NCBI GenBank assembly: GCA_963930775.1
Contig: OZ005689.1
Coordinates: 32,597,235 to 32,661,234 of the forward strand
Length of the DNA stretch: 64,000 nt
Direction: 5' to 3'
Source: Cliona cf. orientalis
Lineage: Eukaryota > Porifera > Demospongiae > Clionaida > Clionaidae
How positions within the stretch are numbered: the stretch's first letter is position 1; each line of letters begins with the position of its first letter. The position numbers were made by a program, and so were the translations under genes. Below, piece by piece: positions 33,387 to 43,412 of the stretch. The notes under the pieces were generated by a model that was not told the DNA's origin, did no database searches, and saw only the letters and a list, made by a program, of their open reading frames with translations.

Positions 33387-35611
33387 GATGAAGTGCGGTT
33401 TCCAGCTCCTCGCTTGCGTCGTCTTGTTCGCGTTCCTGCGGTCAAGGCCTCCCCCGAACGCCGACCCACAGCTGACGACAGATACTGGGGAATCCCTTCT
33501 CAATCAGATTCGCCCCAGCTAGCCTGAAGCTGCAGGCCTGCGATCTAGTCATCGGTCGGAGATCCTCACACCTCCGCGTCCTTCGGGCTCTGCTGAGCAC
33601 CTTGCTCCTGTTTCTCCTGGCTGGGGACATCGAACTGAATCCGGGGCCTAGAATCTGGAAGTACCCCTGTGGAGTTTGCTCAGGACCAGTCGGAAGCAAT
33701 CAACGCGGTTTGCAGTGCGATGTCTGTGCCTACTGGCTCCACACAAGATGCATCGGCCTGTCATCCGAGCAATATGCCGAACTATAGCGCTCAGACGACC
33801 CATGGTGTTGCAAGAAGTGCCAGAAGGAATCCTTGCCCTTCTTTAATGTATCCACCTCAGACTCCATCTTCAACACCTCCAGCAGCTCCATCCTTAATAC
33901 CTCATCAGACGAATCTCCCGCCTCTAGTGCAAATACCCATCAAACAGAGACACCTCCCAGCTCATCTCCAAACTCACTCTCGGTTATCTACACTAATTGC
34001 AGAAGTCTCCTCCCGAAGATAGACCACCTCAGACTTCTTGCATCAGCCCAAACCCCCCATATCATTGCCAACACCAAATCCTGGTTGGATTGTAACATCG
34101 CTGATAATGAACTAGCCATCCCTGACTACAAACTGGCCCGCAGAGACAGATATCGACATGGTGGTGGTGTTGCTATTTATATCTTCCATACACCATACAC
34201 CATACACCATCATCCTCTCATACTCAAATGCTGAGCTCCTTGTCATCGAGCTCAAGCTGAGGCGCTCCTCGGTACTCTGTGGAATTTTCTACCGCCCTCC
34301 ATCCTCTGACACTTCAGTCCTTACCTGTTTGGAGTCTGCCCTCGAACAACTACCCCCATCAAAACTAAATGCCCTACTACTGCTAGGCAACTTCAACATT
34401 GACCGTTCTCAAACATCAAACCATCCTCTATTAAGCAACCTTCTCCATTGAAGACAAATTGGGCCTACATCAAGTCGTAACCACCCCCACTCGTACTACC
34501 TCCACCTCCTCTACCCTGATTGATCACATCTACATCTCGGACTGCTTAAGCCACTCACCTTGTATCAGCCTCCCACCACTAGCGGGCTCTGACCATGATA
34601 CATTGCAGTTATCCTTGACCAGCAGTGTACCTCCTCGTCAACGTGCCAAACACAGAAAAATCTGGCTATACAAAAACGCTGATTTCGAGAAGGCAAAGAA
34701 CATCCTGAAGTGTCTCCCAACAGCGATCTTTTCCTAAACCAACGTCAACACTTTCTGGATTGAATGGTGTGATATTTTCATGACTGTGATTGACGAGTGC
34801 ATCCCTAGTAAAATGATCAAACCCAAGACCAAACTGCCATATCTCACCACCGAGATTCTTCACCTTGTCCGAAAAAAGTGCCACCTTTTTAACATGGCAA
34901 AAAGGCTGGACCTATCAAGGCCTGGTCAAGATACAGCAAAGTTAGGAACCGAGTAACTGCCGCCCTCCGCTCTGCAAAGAAAGTGTACTTCCACCAGATG
35001 GCAACCAACATATGCTCTCCAAGAGATTTCTGGTCTTCCTACCACAAACTTAACTCCAAATACAGCCACATCCCCCCAAACCTTCAACATCAAGGGGTCA
35101 CAGCCTCAAACTCTACAGAGAAAGAAAACCTCTTGAACTCCTTCTTTACCTCCTGTTTCACTAGGTCAGTGCCATTCCTCCCAAACCTCGTCCCACCTCT
35201 CCGTCCAGACCAGTTCTCACAGACATCGAGTGTTCTCTGGAGGAGATCCACCATCTGCTATCATCCCATAAGGTACACACAGCCTCTGGCCCTGATGCGA
35301 TCTCCAGTCAGATGCTACGTGGTACTGCTGACTCGATCGCGCCTGCCTTAACTACCCTCTTCAACCTATCCTTAAAGCAAAGTACCATACCAGATCAGTG
35401 GAAAAAATTCAGGATAACACCCATCTTCAAATCGGGCGATACCACTGACGTATCGAACTACAGACCAATCTCACTAGTCTCTAAAGTCCTTGAGAGGTGC
35501 ATTCATAGCCAGGTGATGAATTTCCTTTTGAAGCACAAACTGCTATCAGACAATCAGTTTGGCTTCCAACCAAGGTCTTCCTCCTAAGACGCTCTACTCA
35601 CTGTCACAAGG
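33387..35611 (+). pseudogene. CR1-like LINE, 5' part: 2A-like peptide, PHD finger, endonuclease, RT start
   Basis: A hydrophobic leader (LRALLSTLLLFLLA) runs directly into GDIELNPGP at 33623-33649, a canonical 2A-like ribosome-skipping motif (D-I/V-E-x-N-P-G-P). A PHD finger follows (CGVCSGPVGSNQRGLQCDVC, YWLHTRC, then a TAG at 33785, then WCCKKC). After a Ser/Thr-rich linker comes an APE-type endonuclease (VIYTNCRSLLPKIDHLRLLA, then GGGVAIYI, a frameshift, CGIFYRPPSSD, LLLGNFNID, SDHDTLQLSL). The usual catalytic Glu of the T-E-x-W-L block is Lys (NTKSWLD). The RT begins at about 35390 (WKKFRITPIFKSGD, VSNYRPISLVSKVLER, DNQFGFQPRSSS). Several stops and shifts make it inactive. It is split by the 7-kb element and resumes at 42665. 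Confidence 0.85.
33623..33649 (+). other. 2A-like peptide motif GDIELNPGP
   Basis: Codons GGG GAC ATC GAA CTG AAT CCG GGG CCT read exactly the consensus at which ribosomes skip the Gly-Pro bond. A run of Leu and Ala precedes it, as in retrotransposon 2A sequences that may double as signal peptides. It lies upstream of the PHD finger in the same frame. Confidence 0.8.
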
Positions 35612-35617
35612 GACTGG
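35612..35617 (+). repeat. Target-site duplication GACTGG, left
   Basis: GACTGG directly before the 7-kb element is repeated at 42659-42664 directly after it. Joining the flanks at one copy restores the LINE reading VTRDWHQSLTSHKQ. Confidence 0.9.
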
Positions 35618-35662
35618 GATCAGTGGACCAAAGCGGCCAAGTTGGATTTGTGCTAATCGGGT

Positions 35663-35868
35663 GCAGCTTGTAGCTGCTCAGCCACTAGCTCTGGGCTCAC
35701 TGCCTTCTTGGTGAGTGGATCTGCTGGCTGCTTGCAGTTGACTGGATTGCAGCTTGTAGCTGCTCAGCCACTAGCTCTGGGCTCACTGACTTCTTGGTGA
35801 GTGGATCTGCTGGCTGCTTGCAGTTGACTGGATTGCAGCTTGTAGCTGCTCAGCCACTAGCTCTGGGT
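35663..35868 (-). repeat. 86-bp tandem array, left end
   Basis: Units start at 35663, 35749 and 35835 (exact 86-bp spacing), each beginning GCAGCTTGTAGCTGCTCAGC; the last is partial. The array is the inverted counterpart of 42318-42615. Confidence 0.95.
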
Positions 35869-36011
35869 TTTGTATTATTATGATCGCGATCGCGGATTAG
35901 CTCTGCGCGAAAATATTAATAATTAAAAAAAATTACGCGCACGCGCACTATTTATTATAATACATGTAAATGACATTAGCGACCATTACCGGATCATTTT
36001 TGGCGGGGAAA

Positions 36012-36218
36012 ATGGAGCTCGTGTCGCAAGACCTTGTTAAAAGTTTGCTCACAATGGGCAAATCTTACCTGGAGATCTCCATAGAACTGATTGATGTCTA
36101 TCCTGAAATTAAGAGGGGTCTTTCTGAGCGAAGCGTAAGACTTTATGTCAAGCAGCATGACCTGAAAAGTCTGTGTGAGCAGGATAAGGAGCAAGCTATA
36201 CAAGTGTTCAAGAGGTAG
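36012..36218 (+). CDS. Helix-turn-helix N-terminal exon of the integrase gene
   Basis: From ATG 36012 it reads MELVSQDLVKSLLTMGKSYL, EISIELIDVYPEIKRGLSER and SVRLYVKQHDLKSL. This is a short helical domain predicted to bind DNA, presumably the terminal repeats. A homologous exon lies on the minus strand at 52635-52318. The coding part probably ends at a donor near 36198 (CAA then GTGTTC), which joins in frame to the exon starting at 36405. The reading to the stop at 36218 is then intron. Confidence 0.7.
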   Translation: MELVSQDLVKSLLTMGKSYLEISIELIDVYPEIKRGLSERSVRLYVKQHDLKSLCEQDKEQAIQVFKR

Positions 36219-36404
36219 TAGCTAAATGTATACTACAAATAGATCAAGATGCATAAGCGAAATGAGTTTGAAGATACTTATGATAATCACTGTGTATGTT
36301 ACAGTACATGCATACTATATTGAATGGCATGCTAAATCTATAGTACAATGTCATGGTAATTTTAATTAGCTATATAAATATTATAATTGGTCTAACTTTA
36401 ATAG

Positions 36405-37418
36405 GTTGGAGGATTATACGGAAGGAAACTGTTAAAAGGGTACCTTTTATCGAAAGGAATATCCACTTCTGAACGTAAGCTAAAGAATGTTTTACCAAGA
36501 ATATCCCCACAATGGCATCTGGCCCGACAGCAAAATTCCCAAGCATGGTCAAATCCTTCAGTTTATATTGCAAATTATTTTGGTCACAAACTGCACATAG
36601 ACCAGAATGAGAAACTTGTAAATTATGGTGTCACCTATGTTTTAGCTAGAGACGGATACTCTGGGAAGATTGTTGGAGCAGCCATTATGCCACAAAAGAA
36701 TAATGAAATCATCTACGAGGAAGTGTATCGTGACTGTGTAGTTCGGTATGGTCTGTGGGACGAAATTAGAGTTGATCATGGAAGAGAATTCTACCTCAGT
36801 TTGTATGTGCAAGAGCAGTTACGAGGTGAAGGACGAGGTGACCCTCATATTGCATCATACATGCAAACAAGCTCAACCCATAACCACATCATAGAACGTG
36901 TGTGGGTTGAAGTTAACCAAAGGGTTACCTACCCAATTAAACAGATCATTGTGGAAATGGATGATCAACATGTTGTCAACATGGAGAGTGATACAGAGAG
37001 GAGTTGCGTATCAAATATCCTGAGAAGAGTTTGTATGGTTGGATAAAGAAGAATGGTAGATGCTTGGAACAGTCATACCATTCCCAAAAAAGGTATTCCT
37101 AATGCCCTTCAAATACAAAACAACAGGACTACTCCTATCAGCCCATCTGATGTGCCATCAGTTGTGGATGCAGTTTCAGCATACAGGGAACAAGGTGGCA
37201 GAATCACTGATCCAAGTGACTTTGGACAGGATCCACTAAGCTCTGACATTACTCTCTTACAGCTTCGTGAGCAAGAATGGTCAAAAAGATGTGGTAGGAC
37301 AGCTGAAGATATTTATACTCAAGTCATGTGTGGAAATACACAGCCCCTTAGAGATGCAATGGTAAAATTTATTGGAATTGTCGACCTAAATCCTATATTA
37401 TTATTGTATCTGTTTGCA
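36405..37418 (+). pseudogene. IS3EU-like integrase/transposase, one nonsense codon
   Basis: After an acceptor (TTTAATAG) it reads VGGLYGRKLLKGYLLSKGIS, YIANYFGHKLHIDQNEKLV, YVLARDGYSGKIVGAAIM, LWDEIRVDHGREFYLSLYV and SSTHNHIIERVWVEVNQRV. The catalytic triad is visible: Asp in HIDQN, Asp in RVDHG, and Glu in NHIIERVW with 39 residues between the last two, like retroviral and IS3-type (rve) integrases. The C-terminal region continues MVDAWNSHTIPKKGIPNAL and SDFGQDPLSSDITLLQLREQ. A single in-frame TAA at 37044-37046 interrupts an otherwise intact frame. Confidence 0.8.
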
Positions 37419-37523
37419 TAACATTGTTATGATTACTTTATTGCGCATGCTCAGTTAGCTTATTCTACACGTGCGTTCCAGCGACATCACAATAATCATT
37501 TATATCACGAGACGAAAAGTAAG

Positions 37524-38137
37524 ATGTCTTTTTTGCTCTATTCGGTGAAGAACAACTCCCTCTCTGTCAAATTACGATGGACACAAATGACGGTAGAAAC
37601 CTTGGGGAAAGTATTTAACATTGCTTCGGCCACAATATTTTTGGTAGGAGATGATGGAACTGTCGCCACTCCCGGGGAGGACGGCACGTTTGATACTTAC
37701 GAAATGAATTACGACGTTGTTTGGACGATTTGTGGCAGTCCATCGGTCACTCGAGAAGTGCCTGGAGGTAGTGCATCGTCATCTATCACTCGCCAACAAA
37801 CAAAAGCTGGAGGCGGGAAGTGGAGGCCAAGCGTTGGCTCTTCCATAGTGGCTTCGTCATCAACCGCAACACCACCAGTTGGTAATCGTGTATCCAAGCA
37901 CGAGTCAAAGAAGGCGTCAGGGGGAGGTGGCCCTGGACAATCCTGGACCAAGACCGTGGAGATTTGCTGCTACGAATTATCCTGTGCCTGTATAAAGAAA
38001 ACTTTATCTCCCTCTGACCTTAAACGAAAATACGGCTACTGTCACGAGAATTGCTGATATAACCTCTGCTGAGGCTTTCGAGGGTGATGCCGTCGTATTA
38101 TTGGACTCAGAAAACCTGCGGATACCGGATAGTGTTG
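37524..38137 (+). pseudogene. Accessory gene of the 7-kb element, exon(s) 1: N-terminal domain, copy 1
   Basis: ATG 37524 opens a domain reading LSVKLRWTQMTVETLGKVFN, SATIFLVGDDGTVATPGED and YDVVWTICG, followed by a Ser/Gly-rich linker, SWTKTVEIC and, after a frameshift, NENTATVTRIADITSAEAFE and VVLLDSENLRIPDSVGTRG. The exon ends in phase 1 (ACA AGA G then GTATG). A homologue at 52849-54264 aligns over all these blocks (PDTIILVSDRGTLALPTDG, SWIKSIEIC, EEGTATVPYIVDKLSKEAFG, ADTEGTRG). The L-V-x-x-D-G-T-V pattern recalls CIDE-N or beta-grasp folds, but that is only a guess. Confidence 0.65.
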
Positions 38138-38390
38138 GCACAAGAGGTATGATAATAGTACCTGTGGCTAGTTTAGCCCCGTCCCCGGAAAGAATTTAAT
38201 GGGAGTGGTCTGGGGACGAGGCTATGGGTAGTTTGAAGGGGAGCACTGGTGGACTGATTTGTATGACAGTTTATCTTTTAGCTACAGAGGTGCACTAATT
38301 CAATTATGGTGGCTTAATTGGTTCAAGGGAGCCTCAGTAATGGCTGCTCTGCTCATAGTAATCAGCCAAGTGTGACCAACAGAATAATTA

Positions 38391-39811
38391 TGACCCTCCA
38401 CGAGGAAACCAAGCATAATGCGCTAGACATCAATCTGAGATACAGGCCAAAATAGTTGCCCAAGGTGATAATTATCTTTTTTCACGTTTTGGTATAGATC
38501 AATAGAGGAATCATTCCTCTACACAAAAATCTGCTTCGTAGCTTCTAGAATGCTATACTTACCAAATTATGACTTGAAGAAGTCAGCCATGTACATTGTA
38601 GCTAATACTGACCATCCATGATATGGACCCATTGCCATAGTTGTAGTAATCAAGCACGGCAGCTGCACAGAAAAACTCTCCAGTTGCTTCTTTCTTCAAT
38701 TTAATGTACTAACAATCTTTGGTATATGTTACTATGGCAACAATATCTAACGTCACTAACCTGTAGAACATCCATAGTCAAGTCATGTTCAAAAACTAAT
38801 AAAACAGAGCTACCCTAGCCCACAGTAATTTAATCAGTGTACAGTGCCAGTATGGTGGAGCACTGGTATACCATAATAACAATATACCATGTACCTTAGA
38901 TGATTTCCACCTGCTCTAACTGCGCCACATAGACACGCTTATCTTTTCGTTCTTTCCACCGAAAACCCGGCTGCTACTCTCTTTCCAACATTAATATTTG
39001 GCAGCCATGCATATCTATAGCTCTTTGACTTAGTGGGCAGCGCCACGTATTTTGCATAAATGGCGAATATATCGACTTCCGCGTGTAACGTACGTAGCAA
39101 TGTTCATTGCATTTTTTGCTCATATCTCCATGACTACACGGGGTATCATTATACTAAGATTATAGTTGTCCGTGTGTGTGTACGAGCGGGAGGTGACCGG
39201 AAACGATTCGACCCGAGCAAAAAAGTTTTATTTCTAGGCATCGCTGGACTTGGGGTGATACAACAGATAGCCCAATGAAACGGCTGGCTAAGGCCCCAGC
39301 AGCGACTAAAGTGAGCTGCTTCAAAATAACGCCAGGGCAGAATTAGACTGAATTGTACCACTTACAATGGCGGCTGGGAGAATGCAAAGGGGTGACACTC
39401 TGGAGCCAATGTTGCCCATAGGTGCTTTCCAGAAGGAGGCGATTCTATTCTAAGCGTCTTCTCTTCCGAGCCCTTGCAAGTGAAACTGCAAGACAACTAA
39501 CGAATTTCTCGAGCAAGCTGATTGACAAAGTCACATGATCAGGCAGGATGTGCACGAGCTCTAGCTTGCTCATGCGCATGTGCACAAATATGTAGGTATA
39601 GGTCATCGATGGCACATGCACAATAATATGCGGCACAGAGATAAAGGAGTGAGCGAGCGAAGCAAGCTCACTCCTTATAATAGCTGTATATATATATAGA
39701 GAGACTTCAAATTTACTGGAGCAATAGTTCAAAGGTTGTAGTTGGTAATGGTGGCCTTAACTCAAAAAGTTTTTTCTGCGCATTATGCTTGGTTTACTCG
39801 GGGAGGGTCAC
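38391..39811 (+). mobile_element. GTGACC MITE copy with two internal insertions
   Basis: It starts TGACCCTCCACGAGGAAACC and ends GGTTTACTCGGGGAGGGTCAC. Against the 675-bp copy at 40088 it carries extra DNA at about 38720-38930 and 39140-39690. It lies within the intron of the accessory gene. Confidence 0.75.
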
Positions 39812-40087
39812 TATTTATGGCACATCACATGTGCGGGTACATAAACCCTTTCCTCTGGTAGGGTGAGTCCATGATGACTGACTCATTCTATAGTTGATGT
39901 ATACTGAACATATAAGATATAGCAGCAACTGACAGTCATATTATTACAGTCAATTTTGACTATTTAATATCATAATACATTACAGTCTAATACCATAATA
40001 TTATAGCTGGAAAAATTGGCAGGGAATGAAATTTGGTGTCTGCCTTAGCAACCACCAAATTATATATTATACTATATGCAATAATAT

Positions 40088-40762
40088 GTGACCCTCCACG
40101 AGGAAACCAAGCATAATGTGCTGGATATCAATCTGAGATACAGGCCAAAATAGTTGCCCAAGGTGATAATTACCGTTTTTCACTTTTTGGTGTAGATCGA
40201 TAGAGGAATCATTCCTCTACACAAAAATCTGCTTCGTAGCTTCTAGAACACTATACTTACCGAGTTATGGCTCGAAGAAGTCGGCCGTGTAGCTAACATT
40301 GATTGTCCATGATACGGGGCCGTTGCCATAGTTGCAGCTAGGCAAGCACGGCAGCTGCACAGAAAAAGCTCTCCAGTCACTTCTTTCTTCGATTTTGTAT
40401 ACTAAAGATCTATAGACACACTTATCTTTTCGTTCATTTCCATCAAAACGCCGGCTGCTGCTCTCTTTCCAACGTTTTAGCAGCCGTCTGGCTCTTTGAC
40501 TTAGTGGGCGGGGCCACGTATTTACCATAAACGGCAAATATACGGACTTCCGTGTGCAACATACGTAGCAATATTCGATGCAATTTTTTGCAATACTTCA
40601 GTACGGGCGATCCGGGTATACGTTTGCTCATATCTCCATGGCTACACAGGCTAGAGACTTCAAATTTGCTGGAGCAATAGTTCAAAGGTTGTAGTTGGTA
40701 ATGGTGGCCTTAACTCAAAATTTTTTCCGTGCATTATGCTTGGTTTACTCGTGGAGGGTCAC
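40088..40762 (+). mobile_element. GTGACC MITE, complete copy
   Basis: Inverted ends are GTGACCCTCCACGAGGAAAC and its near complement, about 32 bp long, flanked by ATAT on both sides. It is itself inserted into a relic of the CCGTATAGC MITE family (relic halves at about 40000-40087 and 40763-40865). The ORFs on its minus strand are shadows shared by all copies. Confidence 0.8.
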
Positions 40763-41039
40763 ATATGGTGATACAGTATTCTGGACCGCTAAATTAAAAT
40801 TTGCAAATATTTTTGCAATGGTGATTTTATGCAAATTTACCAATCTTTCTGGCTATACCGTGTAATACCAGTAAGTCCAGGAATGAATATCACATAGTCT
40901 TCATACTTTTACATTTCTCAACAAGAGCCATTTGACATGGAGACATGTGATGACGCATGTCCAACCTCCTCTGGTCTTTTGGCTTCATGCAATATTTGTG
41001 TAAATTTAATTATGATCACTTTGGTATATTATTTTGTAG

Positions 41040-41626
41040 GTTCAAAGTTTTGGAAATCAACCAGAAAAATCAAAGTGATTAGCCAAAGTGATTATTCGGC
41101 ATTCCGGGGAATGAAGAAGATGAAAATGCCTGAATTTTCTGACTCAGATTCTGATTTCGAAACAATAGCTCCAAAAAAGCGACAGTGCATTGATTCAACA
41201 GCTCCTGATGATGGAAGTAGTATGGGCAGCTTAATGAGCAGGATGGAGAATTTGGGAAAATGTGTGCAACAGTCTCTTGGCCATCATGAAGAACAGGAAA
41301 AACTGAAGAAAACCATCACAACCCTGGAAAGTGAGAAGGCAAGGTTGATTGAAGGAAAGCGAGGAATTGAAAGGTCCCTGGATGATTTCAAGAACAGTCT
41401 TTCATGCATTGTATGCAAGTCTCTGGCAAACTTTCCATGGCAGGTTACTCCTTGATGTCGTATTATATTGTGTTCAGAATGTGGTGATAGGTGGCTGATG
41501 ATGGAATCATCTTGTCCTCATTGTCGATCGATTGTAGTACCTGGAAGCTGCCTCACTGTTGAAGAAATCCGTCCAATTCAGCAGCTTGTTTCACCACATG
41601 TACCAGAGGAGGAGGAGGTTAATTAG
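41040..41626 (+). pseudogene. Accessory gene, RING-finger exon, copy 1
   Basis: After an acceptor (TTTTGTAG) it continues phase 1 as G-SKFWKSTRKIKVISQSDYS, then an acidic segment (SDSDSDFETIAPKK), a coiled coil (EEQEKLKKTITTLESEKARL) and a RING: CIVCKSLANFPWQ, a TGA at 41453-41455, then ILCSECGDRW and CPHCRS. RING domains usually recruit E2 ubiquitin-conjugating enzymes. Here a Cys/Ser replaces the usual His, as in the other copies. The nonsense codon falls inside the RING. Its homologues lie at 57719-58985 and 62124-62722. Confidence 0.75.
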
Positions 41627-42317
41627 GCAAAGTGGTATCATTCGTATCCATTTTTGACTACGTAGTACTGCTGTGATTTCATTTATCTTAACTCAAGTCA
41701 TGCAATATTCATTATTCTCAGCCGGTATTGAATTCACTGCCCTATCATGGGATCCAAGCAGACCAAAATAATGATATATTTAACTCACAACTGATTGATA
41801 TGGAGCTAGTCTTGATTGAACAGTGATCATACTTCTTATCCTTCATTTTATTTAAGTAACATTGCTATTGATGATGTAATTCAATTTTAATCATTTTAAT
41901 CACGGAACGACGTCCATCTTCTTTCCAAATAATGCACACTATGTTAGCACATGACGCGAAAATAAAATGCGCATTCTTAATGCATTAGCGTAAGCGCTAT
42001 TATTATAAATACGTTATTGTGCATTAGATATCAATCAATATGGCTCTAATATAATAATTATAATCGTACGATATAGTAATTAATAATAATAGAAGCAGTT
42101 CTGCACTCGTCCACATACAGTAGTCTTAGCCATAGCTACCTGCATAATAAAAAAAAAATTTAATAATTATGGCGATCATGCCCAGCCCCTAAATTAGAAA
42201 TTAGTATTGCAGGCTCTGTAGCTAAGTTGTATGGGTCTGCTTATCAATCCTGCCACCTGCTAACTCGACGGTTAGGGCGTGAAGCCATTGCCAATGACCC
42301 CAAAGTGCTGATAGGCG

Positions 42318-42615
42318 GTGAGCCCAGAGCTAGTGGCTGAGCAGCTACAAGCTGCAATCCAGTCAACTGCAAGCAGCCAGCAGATCCACTCACCAAGAAG
42401 GCAGTGAGCCCAGAGCTAGTGGCTGAGCAGCTACAAGCTGCAATCCAGTCAACTGCAAGCAGCCAGCAGATCCACTCACCAAGAAGGCAGTGAGCCCAGA
42501 GCTAGTGGCTGAGCAGCTACAAGCTGCAATCCAGTCAACTGCAAGCAGCCAGCAGATCCACTCACTAAGAAGTCAGTGAGCCCAGAGCTAGTGGCTGAGC
42601 AGCTACAAGCTGCAC
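42318..42615 (+). repeat. 86-bp tandem array, right end
   Basis: Units begin at 42318, 42404, 42490 and 42576 with exact 86-bp spacing, each GTGAGCCCAGAGCTAGTGGC; the last is partial and runs into the terminal motif. The array is inverted relative to 35663-35868. Confidence 0.95.
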
Positions 42616-42664
42616 CCGATTAGCACAAATCCAACTTGGCCGCTTTGGTCCACTGATCGACTGG

Positions 42665-43012
42665 CATCAGTCACTCACCTCTCACAAGCAAGTAGCAGCA
42701 GTCTTTTTCGACATCCGGAAGGCTTTCGACTCCGTCCCTCATGACCACCTTCTTGCAGCAAAGGAATATCTGGCTCTCTCCTAAAGTGATTTGCAAAGTA
42801 CCTGACTGACAAACAACAGGTAGTCTTGGACAGTTTCGCATCAAATTTCACAAGAGTGACCTCTGGAGTACCCCAAGGCTCCATACTTGGGCCTCTGCTA
42901 TACATCATATTCATGGACTCCATCTGCCAACTACCACTCTCAGTCGTTAGGCCAGCGGTCCAAAATAGTACAAACGTTGCAGATCCAGGAAGTGCATCTG
43001 GTGGCACATTCC
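42665..43012 (+). pseudogene. CR1-like LINE, RT continuation
   Basis: The interrupted RT resumes with HQSLTSHKQVAAVFFDIRKA and FDSVPHDHLL (motif A), has a stop and a shift, then SGVPQGSILGPLLYIIFMDS (motif B). The YADD motif and the rest are missing, cut off by the MITE that begins near 43010. Confidence 0.8.
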
Positions 43013-43412
43013 AGTGCATGCAATTATTGCCGTTTTTTATTTATTTTTCTTCCCTGTCATATCTAGGCTACTTTCTGCTTGTTCAAGTCCCATAATTCCA
43101 GTCTTATATTGTAGAGCAAAACAAGAGATATTGAATGGTGCTTGAATCATGGGAATCCATCCAGGGGAACCAAAACGTACCACTTTTTGCGCGAGGCACT
43201 TTTTGTGAGTGCTTGCGAATAACATGCACAAAAGCACTTGCCACGGAGCTCATGAATGTCTCCAGGTTATGGGACTTGAACGAGCAGAAAATAGAAGAGT
43301 TCCTCTGTCTTCTGGTCTTTGTTTGGAGTCCTAGAAGTGAAAGATGGCCTAGATAGAACAAGTAAGAAAAATTGATAAAAAACGGCAAAAATTGCATGCA
43401 CTGGAACATTAT
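43009..43412. mobile_element. MITE with CCAGTGCATGCAATT termini
   Basis: Left end CCAGTGCATGCAATTATTGC and right end GCAAAAATTGCATGCACTGG are inverted, with GTTTTTTAT and ATAAAAAAC extending the pairing. ACAT or ACATT flanks both sides. It truncates the LINE. Confidence 0.65.

Larger units (their letters stand above)
35618..42658 (+). mobile_element. 7-kb IS3EU-like transposon carrying an integrase and a RING-finger gene
   Basis: The ends are long inverted repeats starting GATCAGTGGACCAAAGCGGC, bounded by a perfect 6-bp duplication within a LINE open frame. Inside each end is a tandem array of an 86-bp unit (at least two copies left, three right, plus partials) in inverted orientation. The body holds, all on plus: an HTH exon (36012-36218), an integrase (36405-37418) and a two-part gene (37524-38137 joined to 41040-41626) ending in a RING finger. 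Two GTGACC MITEs sit in that gene's intron. Six-base duplication and an rve-type integrase fit the IS3EU superfamily; Polintons also duplicate 6 bp, but no polymerase or capsid gene is present. Confidence 0.85.

Noticed and set aside
40265..40685. Minus-strand frames repeated at 57056-57422
   Set aside because: They recur because both lie in copies of the GTGACC MITE; the reading is not conserved as protein and contains differing starts and ends.
35618..42658. Polinton/Maverick identity for the 7-kb element
   Set aside because: The 6-bp duplication fits, but there is no DNA polymerase B, packaging ATPase, protease or capsid gene, and the integrase has an IS3EU-type HTH layout.
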